A stretch of DNA of 64,000 nucleotides from Elusimicrobiota bacterium (GCA_016194745.1 JACQBA010000016.1:124001-188000), one strand, 5' to 3'; shown: positions 1 to 8,504, numbered from the stretch's first letter. The notes: generated by a model not told the origin, from the sequence alone. Program-made: numbers and translations.

Positions 1-1
1 T

Positions 2-475
2 TGGATCGGGGGGATCATGACCGACAAGATGGGATCGAAGGTGCCCGCCGCGCTCGGTCTCCTGGCGACGTTGACCGGCGTCCTCTTGGGCAGCCTGCTG
101 CGCGTCGATTCCCATTGGATGCTGCCGGGCGCGATGCTGTGCCTGACCGGCATCGGGCAAGGGTTATTCTTCCCATCGAACCAGACGGCCATCATCGGCT
201 CGGTCCCGAAGGAGTTCCGGGGGTTGGCCAACGGCATGCTCCTGACTACGTCTCAATTGGGCTTGCTGCTGGGGACGTCGTTCGGGGGCTTTTTGTTGAG
301 CTGGGGGTTCGGCTACTTCTCGGGGAACTTCAAGACCGCGTTGGACGTGAAGAACGGACCGCTTTTCGTCTCGGCCCTGCATTTGAACTATTACGCGGCC
401 GCGGCGCTGTGCCTGTTCGCGATCGCCGCATCGAGCCTGAGGGGTCGCCTTCCTGCCAGGGTAGGCGGCGAGTAG
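2..475 (+). CDS. MFS transporter, C-terminal part (5' end outside window)
   Basis: The reading frame is open from base 2, so the gene begins upstream of the window. The visible 157 residues hold a loop of the form GGIMTDKMGSK, which matches the basic loop that joins paired helices in major facilitator transporters, followed by about four hydrophobic helices and a short charged tail. The stop is TAG at 473-475. Substrate cannot be told from this half. It converges with the lactonase-fold gene, whose stop lies 2 bases away. The internal ATG at 17 is not a real start, because the family loop begins before it. Confidence 0.8.
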   Translation, partial: WIGGIMTDKMGSKVPAALGLLATLTGVLLGSLLRVDSHWMLPGAMLCLTGIGQGLFFPSNQTAIIGSVPKEFRGLANGMLLTTSQLGLLLGTSFGGFLLSWGFGYFSGNFKTALDVKNGPLFVSALHLNYYAAAALCLFAIAASSLRGRLPARVGGE

Positions 476-477
476 GG

Positions 478-1614
478 TCAAAAGCCGACGATCTCGACCC
501 AGCTCGACTTTTTTCCGGTCGGGACCTTGCCGATTTCCTTGAGTCGGCCGTCGGGTTCGATCGCGTACGATGTGATCGTGTCGGATTTCTCGCCGGAGGC
601 TATCAGAAAGCGTCCGCTCGGGTCGATCGCGAAGCTCCGCGGCTGCTTCTCGGTCGGCGTGCTGTGGAGATACGTTAGGACGCCGGTCTTCGCGTCGACG
701 CTGAAGGCCGCGATCGCGGTGCTCGTGCGCTCGGCGGCATAGAGGAACTTCCCGTCCGGCGTGAGGTGGAGATCGGAGGCCCAAATGTCGGCGCTCATGT
801 CGCGCGGCGACTGCTTGGCATCGACGGCGGCCATCCCGTCGCGCGGCACGCCGGGGACGAGCTTGCTGTCGGTGGGGAGCATGCTCGCCGAACTTGTCTC
901 GCTCAGAGTCCCCGTCTTCGCGTCGAGGGCAAGGGTCGTCACCGTGCCGGTGAGCTCGCTCAGAAGATAGAAGAACCGATTGTCCGAGGATACGATAAGG
1001 TGGCGGGGTCCGGTCCCGGCCTTGAGCTGGAGGACGGGCGGTGTGTTCGCGGCGAGGCGGCCGCTCTTGGCATTGAAAAGGAATTGAAAGACCTGGTCGG
1101 TGCCGAGATGCGCCGCGAAGACGTAGCGGCCCGTCAGATCGGCCAGGATCGAGTGCGCCTTGCGTCCCGTCGGCATCACTTGGCGCGGCTCCCCGACGAG
1201 GCCGTCTTTGCCGACAGGGCTCACGCTTACGAGACCCGCGCCGTAGGCAGCGGCGAGCAAGAACCGCCCGGTGCGGTCGAAGGAGACGTAGGGGAAACTC
1301 TCGGCGAGAGGCCCCTTGCCGACCAGCTTGAGCGAGCCCGAGACACGGTCGATCGCGTAGGTGTAGGCGCCGTAGGGTTTGGATCGTACCGCCGCGACGA
1401 GAAAGCGCTTGTCCGGGCTGATCGCCATCGGCATGACGGCTTTTTCGGCCTTGAACCGATCTCCTGGCTTTAGCGAGCCGTCGTCCGCGAGAGTGTAAAG
1501 GCCGATGTCCCCGTCGTCCGCATTGGAGACGTAGACGAAGGTCGCTCCGATGGCCCGCCCGTCTAGAAGGGTTCCGGACAACACGAAGGCGGCGGCGATC
1601 GCGGATAGGCGCAT
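478..1614 (-). CDS. Secreted lactonase-fold seven-bladed beta-propeller protein
   Basis: This 378-residue protein has a signal peptide (about residues 1-24, ending AIGA) and then repeated blades with phrases such as FVYVSNADDGDIGLYTL, ISPDKRFL, FDRTGRFLLAA, LTPDGKFLYAAERT and IDPSGRFLIASGE. These are typical of the 6-phosphogluconolactonase-like propeller family (PF10282, YkgB/YncE group). The enzyme activity is not proven; the signal peptide argues for a periplasmic role rather than a cytosolic pentose-phosphate step. The ATG at 1614 gives a clean signal peptide; an in-frame TTG at 1632 overlaps the stop of the upstream heme protein and is an alternative start. It lies 14 bases downstream of that gene and is probably co-transcribed with it. 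Confidence 0.8.
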   Translation of the reverse strand: MRLSAIAAAFVLSGTLLDGRAIGATFVYVSNADDGDIGLYTLADDGSLKPGDRFKAEKAVMPMAISPDKRFLVAAVRSKPYGAYTYAIDRVSGSLKLVGKGPLAESFPYVSFDRTGRFLLAAAYGAGLVSVSPVGKDGLVGEPRQVMPTGRKAHSILADLTGRYVFAAHLGTDQVFQFLFNAKSGRLAANTPPVLQLKAGTGPRHLIVSSDNRFFYLLSELTGTVTTLALDAKTGTLSETSSASMLPTDSKLVPGVPRDGMAAVDAKQSPRDMSADIWASDLHLTPDGKFLYAAERTSTAIAAFSVDAKTGVLTYLHSTPTEKQPRSFAIDPSGRFLIASGEKSDTITSYAIEPDGRLKEIGKVPTGKKSSWVEIVGF

Positions 1615-1628
1615 CGTTTTCGGGCGGG

Positions 1629-2207
1629 TCAATCGTTCTTGCGGATCGGGGATAATCGTTTTTCCGGCATCTTCACCACATAGGTGGTTTCCTTTTCCCG
1701 GATATGGCAGCGATTGCAGGCCATGCGCAGTTTGGCGAAGGCGGCCTCGACCTCCGCGGGATTCTTCCTCTTGAGGACTTCTCGGAAGGCCGGGAAGTCC
1801 TCCTCCAAGAAATAGCGGGCGGAGGCCGCGCGGTGGGGCCGGCGCTCGATGCCTTGCCGGACGACTTCGTCGATCATCTTCGCGTGCCGCTCGGCAACCG
1901 GCCAGTTCCCTTCCTTTCCCGCGAAATAGAGCTCGGTATAGCGATACCCCACCTCGGCCATCGCCCTAGGGAAGCCTCCCGTATGCAGCCTAAGCTGCTT
2001 CAGCTTCTCGTTGACGGTCCCCTTGAGCCAGTCGTGCTCGGGTCCCGTGGCGGGGCTGGGGGGAACCTCGCCGATCTTCCCCGTCAGGCCCTCCACGGAC
2101 GCGCGCAGCCGCGAGAGCTGCCGGCGCGAATCCCACCAGCCGAGGAGCGACAGCGCGCAGGCGACGAGGGCCAAGGCGAGCGCGCGGCCGCCGCGATCTT
2201 CCGTCAC
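1629..2207 (-). CDS. Membrane-anchored monoheme cytochrome c-type protein
   Basis: The 192-residue product has an N-terminal hydrophobic anchor (about residues 9-25), a short coiled-coil-like stretch (28-45), a helical domain and one heme-binding motif CNRCH at residues 164-168, close to the C-terminus. A single C-terminal CxxCH after a helical region resembles the cytochrome c' type of four-helix bundle, so a periplasmic electron-transfer or gas-binding role is plausible but unproven. A much longer open frame runs back to 2738 across two other genes and is spurious. I chose the GTG at 2207 because a TTGACA box and a -10-like box lie directly upstream, ending 6 bases before it, and because the anchor begins soon after. 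The lactonase-fold gene follows. Confidence 0.7.
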   Translation of the reverse strand: MTEDRGGRALALALVACALSLLGWWDSRRQLSRLRASVEGLTGKIGEVPPSPATGPEHDWLKGTVNEKLKQLRLHTGGFPRAMAEVGYRYTELYFAGKEGNWPVAERHAKMIDEVVRQGIERRPHRAASARYFLEEDFPAFREVLKRKNPAEVEAAFAKLRMACNRCHIREKETTYVVKMPEKRLSPIRKND

Positions 2208-2213
2208 GGGGCC

Positions 2214-2242
2214 AGTGTTGTGGATGGGCCGCGAATTGTCAA
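2214..2242 (-). promoter_or_regulatory. Promoter of the cytochrome gene
   Basis: On the minus strand a perfect TTGACA (2237-2242) is followed after 17 bases by AACACT (2214-2219). The -10 box ends 6 bases before the GTG start, so the mRNA would start at or next to the start codon. Confidence 0.45.
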
Positions 2243-2284
2243 TACCTCCCGTCCGGGAGGGTTCATGCAGCCGCAAAAAATACC

Positions 2285-2314
2285 CTGGCAAAAAAATCGC
2301 ATACCCTTTATACT
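2285..2314 (+). promoter_or_regulatory. Promoter of the receiver-protein pair
   Basis: CTGGCA (2285-2290) and TATACT (2309-2314) are separated by 18 bases. The predicted transcript has a leader of about 35 bases with an AAGGA ribosome site before the ATG at 2356. Confidence 0.4.
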
Positions 2315-2355
2315 CCAGGAGTCTTTTGAGCGACGCACGTAAGGAAAAGAAGAGA

Positions 2356-2730
2356 ATGGGCGCCAAGATCTTAGTGGTCGACGACGAGGAGAGTCTTCGG
2401 ATGCTCCTCTGCGACAATTTGGAGTTCGAGGGCTTCCAGAGCCTCTCGGTCGAGAACGGCAAGAACGCGATCGACGTCGCCCTCCGGGAGATCCCGCAGC
2501 TCGCGGTCATCGACATCGGCTTGCCGGACATCGACGGCTGGGAAGTCTGCCGGCGTCTTAGGGAAGACGCCAGGACCAAGATGATGCCCGTCGTGGTGCT
2601 CTCGGGGAGCATCGGCGGGCAGATCGACAAAGTCGCCAAGGACAACGGAGTCCAGTACTGCGTCGCCAAGCCGTACAATTGCGCGACGCTCATCGACCTC
2701 ATCAAGAAGATCTTGAACGTGAAGGCATGA
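2356..2730 (+). CDS. Single-domain CheY-like response regulator
   Basis: The 124-residue protein is one receiver domain with no output domain. The acidic pair is at D9-D10, the phosphate acceptor is D53 in the strand AVIDIGLPDIDGW, and the conserved lysine is K105 in VAKPYN. Proteins of this kind pass phosphate by protein-protein contact, as in chemotaxis or phosphorelays. The frame is open upstream to 2011, but the family N-terminus (AKILVVDDEE) starts at the ATG at 2356. A second receiver gene follows 10 bases later, and a chemoreceptor gene converges on the pair, so a link to motility or taxis is likely. Confidence 0.85.
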   Translation: MGAKILVVDDEESLRMLLCDNLEFEGFQSLSVENGKNAIDVALREIPQLAVIDIGLPDIDGWEVCRRLREDARTKMMPVVVLSGSIGGQIDKVAKDNGVQYCVAKPYNCATLIDLIKKILNVKA

Positions 2731-2740
2731 GGAGCCATCC

Positions 2741-3124
2741 ATGAACGCTCGGCGCATCTTGATCCTGCTGACGGACGACGACGAAAACCTGCGCGGCCTG
2801 ATGAAGGACACGCTGAGCATGGAAGGCTACGAGATCGAAGAGGCCCGGGACGGCGTTCAGTGCCTCGAGAAAGCGCAGGCGAACCGGCCGACCGTCATCC
2901 TGATGGACATCGACATGCCCAACATGAACGGTCTGGAGGCGTGCCGGCGGATCAAGGCGTCGCCCGAGACCAAGGATATCCCCGTGATCTTCATCTCCAC
3001 CAACCCCAAGTCCGAGGCGCAGAAGAAGGCCATCGACGTCGGGGGGGCTTACTATTTCCAGAAGCCGGTGAGTGAGGACGAGCTGATGCCCCTCCTTAAG
3101 AAGCTTGCGGGCGAGCCCGTCTGA
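2741..3124 (+). CDS. Single-domain CheY-like response regulator
   Basis: The 127-residue protein is a receiver domain with the acidic cluster D12-D14, acceptor D56 in ILMDIDMPNMNG, the switch region FISTNP and a lysine in FQKP. It shares only the general family pattern with its neighbour, so the pair is not a recent duplication. AGGAG precedes the ATG by a normal spacing. No histidine kinase or CheA gene is visible in the window. It converges with the chemoreceptor gene, 9 bases away. Confidence 0.85.
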   Translation: MNARRILILLTDDDENLRGLMKDTLSMEGYEIEEARDGVQCLEKAQANRPTVILMDIDMPNMNGLEACRRIKASPETKDIPVIFISTNPKSEAQKKAIDVGGAYYFQKPVSEDELMPLLKKLAGEPV

Positions 3125-3133
3125 CGGTCGGCG

Positions 3134-4309
3134 TCAGCGCGCGAACTGCTCGATAACGGCCTTCAAGTCGTCGACGACCTTCGCCAATTCCTTCGTGCTC
3201 GCGGTGACCTGGTCGATCGATTTGGTGTGATTTGCGTCGGTGGCGGCCGCCTGGCGCAGCGAGGTGGCGACCGCTTCAACGTGGGCGGCCATCCACTTCG
3301 TCTGCGACGTCATCTGGGAGATCTCGCTGGCGATGACCGCGAAGCGCTTCTGCGCCTCCTGGGTCATGCGATAGCCTTCGGTGACCTTCCGGCTCCCCTT
3401 GACGGACCGGTCGATGGCCAGCTTCGTGTCCTCCTGCATCTTCTGGACGAGCTCCTCGATCTGCCGGGAGCTGTCGCCGGAGTGTTGAGCGAGGCGGCGG
3501 ATCTCCTCCGCGACCACGGAAAAGCCCGCCCCGGCCTCTCCGGCGCGGACGGCCTCGATGCCGGCGTTCAGGGACAGGACGTGGGTCTGTGTGGAGATCT
3601 TCGTGATCGCGTCGAGGATTTTCTGGATCTCCATCGATCGCTTGCTCATGGCGCCGATGTAGCCCGCGGACTCGGTCACCGAGAACTGGGCTTCCTTCAT
3701 TACGGTGACCATGTCGTTGACCAGCGCCGAGCCTTCCTGGGCGTTCGTCACCGTTTGCTGGCTGGAATTGGAGGCTTCCTGCGTCGTCTGCGACACCGAA
3801 CGTATATTGTCGGACAATTGGGAGATGGCGTGGGAAGATTGGGTGATGCCCTTGCCGGCCTCCTCGATGACCGCCCGGAGGGCGCCCGTGGACGACGACA
3901 CCCGCTCGGAGGTGTCGCGAACGTAGCGCATGAGCATCGTCTGGTTCGCCGCCATCTCGTGGACGGTCCTCCAGAGCTCGTCGATTTCGCGCACAAGGAT
4001 GTTCTGGTCCATGGTGCGCGCCGCTCCGGTTCGGCCCTCCGCCAGGAGCTTGGCGGCCGCGACGAGCCGGCTCATCGGATTCCCGATCCAAGCGTTGAGC
4101 GCTATAGAGGAAATGATCAGGCCGGCCGCGGCGGAGATCGCGGCCGCGACGGCCAGGCGCAGCAGCAGATCGCGTCTTGCGAGGCCTCCGGCCACGGCGG
4201 ATTCGGGAAAGCTCGTATAGACGCCGAACAAGAGGGCCGCGGCGACGCAGGCGGCGGTCAACGAGGCCGCCGCCAACAGGAGGGACTGGAGACTTGGTTT
4301 CTTCGCCAC
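3134..4309 (-). CDS. Methyl-accepting chemotaxis-type receptor with a minimal periplasmic loop
   Basis: The 391-residue protein has two transmembrane segments (about 10-32 and 48-75), a HAMP-like linker, and a long cytoplasmic signalling coiled coil whose hairpin tip reads [11 protein letters not shown] after [14 protein letters not shown]. That tip is the CheA/CheW contact region of chemoreceptors. Only about 15 residues lie between the membrane helices, so there is no room for a periplasmic ligand domain and sensing must be cytoplasmic, membrane-based or through a partner. The GTG at 4309 is preferred over the more distal ATG at 4414, which would add a 35-residue polar tail before the first helix. 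The two receiver genes converge with it. Confidence 0.85.
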   Translation of the reverse strand: MAKKPSLQSLLLAAASLTAACVAAALLFGVYTSFPESAVAGGLARRDLLLRLAVAAAISAAAGLIISSIALNAWIGNPMSRLVAAAKLLAEGRTGAARTMDQNILVREIDELWRTVHEMAANQTMLMRYVRDTSERVSSSTGALRAVIEEAGKGITQSSHAISQLSDNIRSVSQTTQEASNSSQQTVTNAQEGSALVNDMVTVMKEAQFSVTESAGYIGAMSKRSMEIQKILDAITKISTQTHVLSLNAGIEAVRAGEAGAGFSVVAEEIRRLAQHSGDSSRQIEELVQKMQEDTKLAIDRSVKGSRKVTEGYRMTQEAQKRFAVIASEISQMTSQTKWMAAHVEAVATSLRQAAATDANHTKSIDQVTASTKELAKVVDDLKAVIEQFAR

Positions 4310-4401
4310 GGCCTGTTCTCTTACAAAAAATGGGTTCGACACGCAAACCGTCCGCGATCCAGCCGACACGCGCCGCGCGCTGACGGAGCCTGACATTGGC
4401 C

Positions 4402-4430
4402 TTGACAAAATCAAGGGCGTCCGTTACATA
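4402..4430 (+). promoter_or_regulatory. Upstream promoter-like pair before the porin gene
   Basis: TTGACA (4402-4407) is followed after 17 bases by TACATA (4425-4430). The -35 box is perfect but the -10 box is weak, so this may be a second porin promoter. Confidence 0.3.
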
Positions 4431-4502
4431 GAGGCTCCTGGCGCCAATGCTGGGTTATGACAAGGGTATCTGGATGTGATGACGGTTGGATGAAGAAATT
4501 TC

Positions 4503-4532
4503 TTGACATTGCCAAAGGGTGTTGTTTAGAAT
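4503..4532 (+). promoter_or_regulatory. Main porin promoter
   Basis: A perfect TTGACA (4503-4508) and TAGAAT (4527-4532) are 18 bases apart. This is among the strongest promoter matches in the window, in keeping with an abundant outer-membrane protein. Confidence 0.65.
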
Positions 4533-4643
4533 CGCTACGCTTCTGAAGGACGCGCCGTTGGCGTTCGATAGGGCAATGCGCGGAGCATTCGCGGATACGC
4601 GCCCGCGAAGCACGCGGCAGAACACTAAGGAGGACAACATCGC

Positions 4644-6218
4644 ATGAAGAAGCTCTTGGGTATGGTGCTCAGCCTGGCCCTATTGATTCCTTCCGGGCCG
4701 GCTAGCGCCGAACTCTTCAAGAACCTGAAAGTCAGCGGAAGCATGGATTTGAGGATGAACTCCTCAAACAACTCCCGCGACTTCTCTACGCGGAACGCAA
4801 ACGCCGGCGCCAATGCATGGGGCAACAACGACCGCATCGGAGCCGCGATCACGCGCACTGTCGTCACTGCGGGATGGGATCTGTTGGATGACATCCACGG
4901 AAAGGTGACGCTGCGCAAAAACGACCGCACGTGGGGCAACACGGCTGCTACTGCCGGTACGGCGGGCGCCAGCGGTAGCCCGTCCGTCATCGGCGCGCCC
5001 GGCACTGCCGACGTCGCCAGCAACGTCATGGTCGACGAGGCCAGCGTGAAGATCGATAAGCTCTTCGACAAGATCGACACCACGGTGGGTCGCCAGTGGT
5101 TCCAGGACGAAGAGAACGACTTCTTCGCCCGGTGGGGCAAGAGTGGCAGCATTCGCTACGCCACGACCCAGATCGACGCCGTCAGCGGCATGTGGGATAC
5201 CGACTGGGCGAAGCTCGTCGGGATCGCCGGCAAGACGACCGGTCAGGCGAGCTTGGCTGGCAACGGCACGGCCCAGACGGCCGACGTCGACGTCCGGGGC
5301 TTCTACGCCTGGATCAAAGGCCTTCCTGTTAAGGCGTCGGTGCAGGTCTGGAACCGGGTCACGCACGGGACGTTTGCCTCGGGCGCCGATACGAACGCGG
5401 GCGCCACGGCCACCGGTAAGAACGACAACCTGTGGGTGTACGGCTTCAAAGTCCGCGGCGAAGGCATGGGCGCTTGGTTCAACTTCGACCTAGCCTTCAA
5501 CGGCGGCGAGAACCGGACGCTTCAGTCCGCGGCGTGTAACGCGGGCGGCGTCTACTGCTCGTCCTCCGCGAACTACGTGGGTAAGGCGTTCTGGCTGCGC
5601 ACCGGCTATAAGGCCGACGTGTCCAACGTCGCGACGTTCGCGCCGTGGTTCCACTACGGGTGGGGCACGGGCCGCGCAAACACGAACTCGAACCATAACC
5701 AGGACTTCACGTCCATCACGAACAGCCCTCGCCAGGGTCTGCTCTACGGGAAGTTCGGTGAGGGCACGACGAACGTCGTTGCGCTCGGATCCTTGCTTCC
5801 TTTCTCGGCGGCGTCCGGCGCGGCGGCGTATGACGGTGTGGCGCAGGTCGGCCGCACGGGCTTCACGAACCGCATCATCTGGGGCCTCGGCTTGAAGGCG
5901 ACTCCGGCGGGACTCAAGAAGCTCACGACCGGCTTCGAAGTGTGGGACTACTGGTATCAGAAAGCCACGGTCCACAACTTCGGCAACGCCAACGCCGCGG
6001 TGTCCTCGCCTCAGGCGAAGGGCAACCGGCACATCGGCTACGAATACGGCGTGACGGCTGACTGGAAGCACTCGGACAACCTGTCCTTGGCGCTGCAGAT
6101 CGCGCGCTTCCAGCCCGGCGGTTACATCAACGAAGTCGTCGCGGCGGCCGCCCCCGGCACTCAGCAGGGCGTCAACCCGGCGAACATGGTCAACCTGGAC
6201 TGGAACTTCAAGTTCTAA
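4644..6218 (+). CDS. Porin-like outer-membrane beta-barrel protein
   Basis: The 524-residue protein starts with a standard signal peptide (1-22, ending ASA) and continues as alternating polar and aromatic beta strands rich in glycine, asparagine and tryptophan, ending in the aromatic strand NLDWNFKF. A C-terminal phenylalanine is the usual signal for Bam-dependent barrel insertion. The early part (SGSMDLRMN, DDIHGKVTLRKN) looks like an alginate-export or major-porin type barrel, though substrate is unknown. The strong promoter, the AAGGAGGA ribosome site about 10 bases before ATG and a strong terminator all suggest high expression as a single-gene unit. Confidence 0.8.
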   Translation: MKKLLGMVLSLALLIPSGPASAELFKNLKVSGSMDLRMNSSNNSRDFSTRNANAGANAWGNNDRIGAAITRTVVTAGWDLLDDIHGKVTLRKNDRTWGNTAATAGTAGASGSPSVIGAPGTADVASNVMVDEASVKIDKLFDKIDTTVGRQWFQDEENDFFARWGKSGSIRYATTQIDAVSGMWDTDWAKLVGIAGKTTGQASLAGNGTAQTADVDVRGFYAWIKGLPVKASVQVWNRVTHGTFASGADTNAGATATGKNDNLWVYGFKVRGEGMGAWFNFDLAFNGGENRTLQSAACNAGGVYCSSSANYVGKAFWLRTGYKADVSNVATFAPWFHYGWGTGRANTNSNHNQDFTSITNSPRQGLLYGKFGEGTTNVVALGSLLPFSAASGAAAYDGVAQVGRTGFTNRIIWGLGLKATPAGLKKLTTGFEVWDYWYQKATVHNFGNANAAVSSPQAKGNRHIGYEYGVTADWKHSDNLSLALQIARFQPGGYINEVVAAAAPGTQQGVNPANMVNLDWNFKF

Positions 6219-6235
6219 GCTAGGCCGATCACAAG

Positions 6236-6275
6236 AACCCCCTTGCGGGCTTGCCCGCAAGGGGGTTTCCTTTTG
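6236..6275 (+). terminator. Rho-independent terminator of the porin gene
   Basis: A near-perfect 15-bp stem (6236-6250 with 6253-6267) is followed by a T-rich tract. It begins 18 bases after the porin stop. Confidence 0.85.
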
Positions 6276-6312
6276 GCCGCAACGTTCAAGCGCTAGGCAG
6301 GGTCGATAGCAA

Positions 6313-6347
6313 GAACCCCCCGTGGGCTTGCCAGCAGGGGGTTCCTT
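6313..6347. terminator. Second hairpin resembling the porin terminator
   Basis: The arms GAACCCCC and GGGGGTTC, with imperfect inner pairing, repeat the pattern of the porin terminator about 70 bases earlier, including similar flanking words (CTAGGC, GATCACAAG against GATAGCAAG). It can serve the minus-strand gene that ends at 6370. Confidence 0.55.
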
Positions 6348-6369
6348 CCTCTGTGAGGCGTCTTAAGGC

Positions 6370-7746
6370 TTAGGGAACGTACTTTTGGATCGAGGTGCGG
6401 TCGTTCTGGCTCACGACGGCGGCCCAGATCTCCCGGATCTTGCCGTCGTCCGTCCGGATCCCCGCGATATCGGCGACGTAGCCGCCGAGCTGGCTGATGT
6501 TCCAGTCGGGGATCATGCTCATGGCGTTCCACTTGAGCCTGTGGATCTCGCCGTCGTCGAAGGTCCCCAGGCCGAAGCGCGTCGTCAGCTGGCCCAGGCG
6601 GCCGTGATTTAGGGGCAAATAAAGAGCCTCGAGACCGTTCGGACCCGTTTCGAGGATCATCCGTGGATAGAACGTGAAGAGGTCGTCGCGATCCTGCCAG
6701 CGGATGCGATTGGGCGTCTGGCCGTAGCTTTCCTTGCTCATCCAGTTGTTGCGGGAGAACTGGACCTTGAGCGAGTAGTTCTTGGTCAACGTGATCGGGA
6801 AGGCGTTGCCGTTGGAGGCGTCTTTCCCGAAGGAAAAGCCGTAGAGCCACTCCAGGCGCTTGCCCTTGATCTCAGAGCCTCTCACGTATTTGCCGTCCCG
6901 ATAGGCGAAATCGGTGATCCTGTCGAAGGAGAACATCTGGTGGCGCTCCAGGCCCTGGGCGGCCAGCTTCTGGATGCCGTCCGCCTCTTGGTAGGAGCGG
7001 ACCATGTAGGGAAGGATCGTCTTTACCTTAAAAGAGCCGCCCTCGCAGTCCAGGACGGCCGTCTCGACGCGATCGTAGGCGACGTTACGGTAGGTCGCGA
7101 AGACTTCCGCGCGGCCGTTCTTGTCGAGGTCCACCGCCTCGAGGGACAGGTTCTGGGAACCGGTCGAGTCGTTCTTGAACTGGCAGAACGGCTTCCATTC
7201 GCCCGCCCCTTCCGTAGGATAGGCGTAGACGTGGTCTTCGTCGGCCATGACGGCGTCCAGCTTGCCGTCCCCGTCGACGTCCCCGACCGCGAAGGCGATC
7301 GCGATGAAATCGGTCAGAGGGCTCTTCCAGGCGGCCGCGCGAGGCTGCGGGGGGGCGGTCGTCGTCGGTGACGCTTGGGGCGCCGCCGGCTGCGTCGGAG
7401 GCGGCTGGGTGATGAGGCGGACTTTCTGGCCCGCCGAGGGAGCCGCCGCGGCGGCTGCCTTCGCGTCGAGCTGGTTCAGGATGCCGACGGAGTATTGATC
7501 CGTGATCCGCATGATCTTGCCGGAGGCGATCTCGTCTTCGACATGGCCGAGGGAAGCGCCGGTGACGGGGTGCTTGAGCTCGCGGCCGTCGGTGAAGATC
7601 AGGAACTCTTGGCCGACCGCAGCGCCGCTCGCGGCGTTGAAGTCGAGGAAGACCCGGCCGGAATCGACGCTGACGACGTAGCCGATCGGCGCGGCATTGA
7701 GGGTGGACGACAGGGAAAGCGCAAGGACCAGCCAGTGGGCTCGCAT
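6370..7746 (-). CDS. Secreted FG-GAP/VCBS-type repeat protein of unknown function
   Basis: The 458-residue protein has a signal peptide (MRAHWLVLALSLSSTLNA), a small N-terminal beta domain (GYVVSVDSGRVFLDF, GQEFLIF) resembling domains that bind cell-wall or flagellar partners, an Ala/Pro-rich linker (about residues 100-140), and a propeller-like part with one clear calcium-type loop DVDGDGKLDAV and another, DLDKNGRAEVFA. The start at 7746 is chosen because it gives the signal peptide and has an extended -10 box 7 bases before it. A function beyond surface or periplasmic location cannot be assigned. Confidence 0.65.
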   Translation of the reverse strand: MRAHWLVLALSLSSTLNAAPIGYVVSVDSGRVFLDFNAASGAAVGQEFLIFTDGRELKHPVTGASLGHVEDEIASGKIMRITDQYSVGILNQLDAKAAAAAAPSAGQKVRLITQPPPTQPAAPQASPTTTAPPQPRAAAWKSPLTDFIAIAFAVGDVDGDGKLDAVMADEDHVYAYPTEGAGEWKPFCQFKNDSTGSQNLSLEAVDLDKNGRAEVFATYRNVAYDRVETAVLDCEGGSFKVKTILPYMVRSYQEADGIQKLAAQGLERHQMFSFDRITDFAYRDGKYVRGSEIKGKRLEWLYGFSFGKDASNGNAFPITLTKNYSLKVQFSRNNWMSKESYGQTPNRIRWQDRDDLFTFYPRMILETGPNGLEALYLPLNHGRLGQLTTRFGLGTFDDGEIHRLKWNAMSMIPDWNISQLGGYVADIAGIRTDDGKIREIWAAVVSQNDRTSIQKYVP

Positions 7747-7753
7747 GATGCTG

Positions 7754-7762
7754 ATTTTAGCA
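7754..7762 (-). promoter_or_regulatory. Extended -10 promoter of the FG-GAP repeat gene
   Basis: TGC followed by TAAAAT on the minus strand ends 7 bases before the ATG at 7746, predicting a leaderless mRNA. Confidence 0.45.
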
Positions 7763-7836
7763 TTTTCCCCGTTCCGGGACACGCGGCCCCTGGCGGGAGT
7801 GCCCGCGCCAGAGGCCGTCGATCGTCCGGCTGAAGC

Positions 7837-8445
7837 TCAGTTGTTCTTCTCGCTCTCGTAGACCTGACGCTTGAAGTTCTCGATCTGCCGGTTGTCGGGT
7901 ACGGTGAACAGGAGCCGTTCCGAATAGTTCGAGGATCGTCCTCGCAGCGCGACCATATTGGTCCGCACGTACGCCTCCCTTGCGTCCGCGATCGCCCGGC
8001 CGCGGTTGAGGATGTCGTCCGCGAGGTTCAACGCCAGGACGTTGGATTCTTCCGTGTCGCAGTAGGACGTCAATTCCGCGCGCACCTTGTCCGTCTCGAC
8101 CTTGCACTCGGCGAAGTCGTAGAAGCCCAAGGCGTCGTGCGGGACCGGATAGTTGATCGTCTGCTCCAGCGCGTAGAAGTGCTTGTCCGGGAACCGGTGC
8201 ACGATGATGCGCTTGTACGGACCCCTGTCGCGCCAGACGAGATGGCCGATCGTGTGCTCGTCGGGCTGCCCGTACCGCCCGACCATCAAGTCTCCGACCC
8301 GCTTCGTGAAGTCCGGCCAGTCGGTGGTGAGCTTCTCCGATTTCGAAGACGACGTCGTGTTGTCGGTGTAGTCGTCCGCCCGCACGGACGCGGACACGAT
8401 GCAGACCGCCAGCGCCGCCATGGTGAGAGTTGCCTTCATATTCAT
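7837..8445 (-). CDS. Secreted protein of unknown function
   Basis: The 202-residue product has a signal peptide (about 1-23, ending VRA) and a mixed alpha/beta mature part with two cysteines (in FAECKVE and TSYCDTEE) that could form a disulfide. I do not recognise the family. AGGAGG lies a normal distance before the ATG. It is transcribed away from the substrate-binding protein gene and has its own promoter. Confidence 0.7.
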   Translation of the reverse strand: MNMKATLTMAALAVCIVSASVRADDYTDNTTSSSKSEKLTTDWPDFTKRVGDLMVGRYGQPDEHTIGHLVWRDRGPYKRIIVHRFPDKHFYALEQTINYPVPHDALGFYDFAECKVETDKVRAELTSYCDTEESNVLALNLADDILNRGRAIADAREAYVRTNMVALRGRSSNYSERLLFTVPDNRQIENFKRQVYESEKNN

Positions 8446-8474
8446 GGAAACCTCCTATCTAGAGAGACACTCGC

Positions 8475-8504
8475 AGTGTAATCCAACGGCTTCCTTCCGA
8501 ACAA
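8475..8504 (-). promoter_or_regulatory. Promoter of the secreted 202-residue protein
   Basis: On the minus strand TTGTTC (8499-8504) and TACACT (8475-8480) are 18 bases apart, giving a leader of about 23 bases that contains the AGGAGG ribosome site. Confidence 0.4.

Larger units (their letters stand above)
4310..4643. other. Divergent regulatory region without a gene
   Basis: This 334-base stretch between the chemoreceptor and the porin holds two plus-strand promoter-like pairs and a leader of about 100 bases. A 62-codon minus-strand frame within it (4455-4640) has no ribosome site or family features and I do not regard it as a gene. Confidence 0.6.

Noticed and set aside
1629..2738. 369-residue minus-strand frame covering the cytochrome gene and the first receiver gene
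   Set aside because: The first half is antisense to a clear receiver gene and has no family features; the GTG at 2207 with a promoter directly upstream is the better start.
4455..4640. 61-residue minus-strand frame in the porin leader
   Set aside because: No ribosome site, no recognisable domain, and it lies across the porin promoter and leader.
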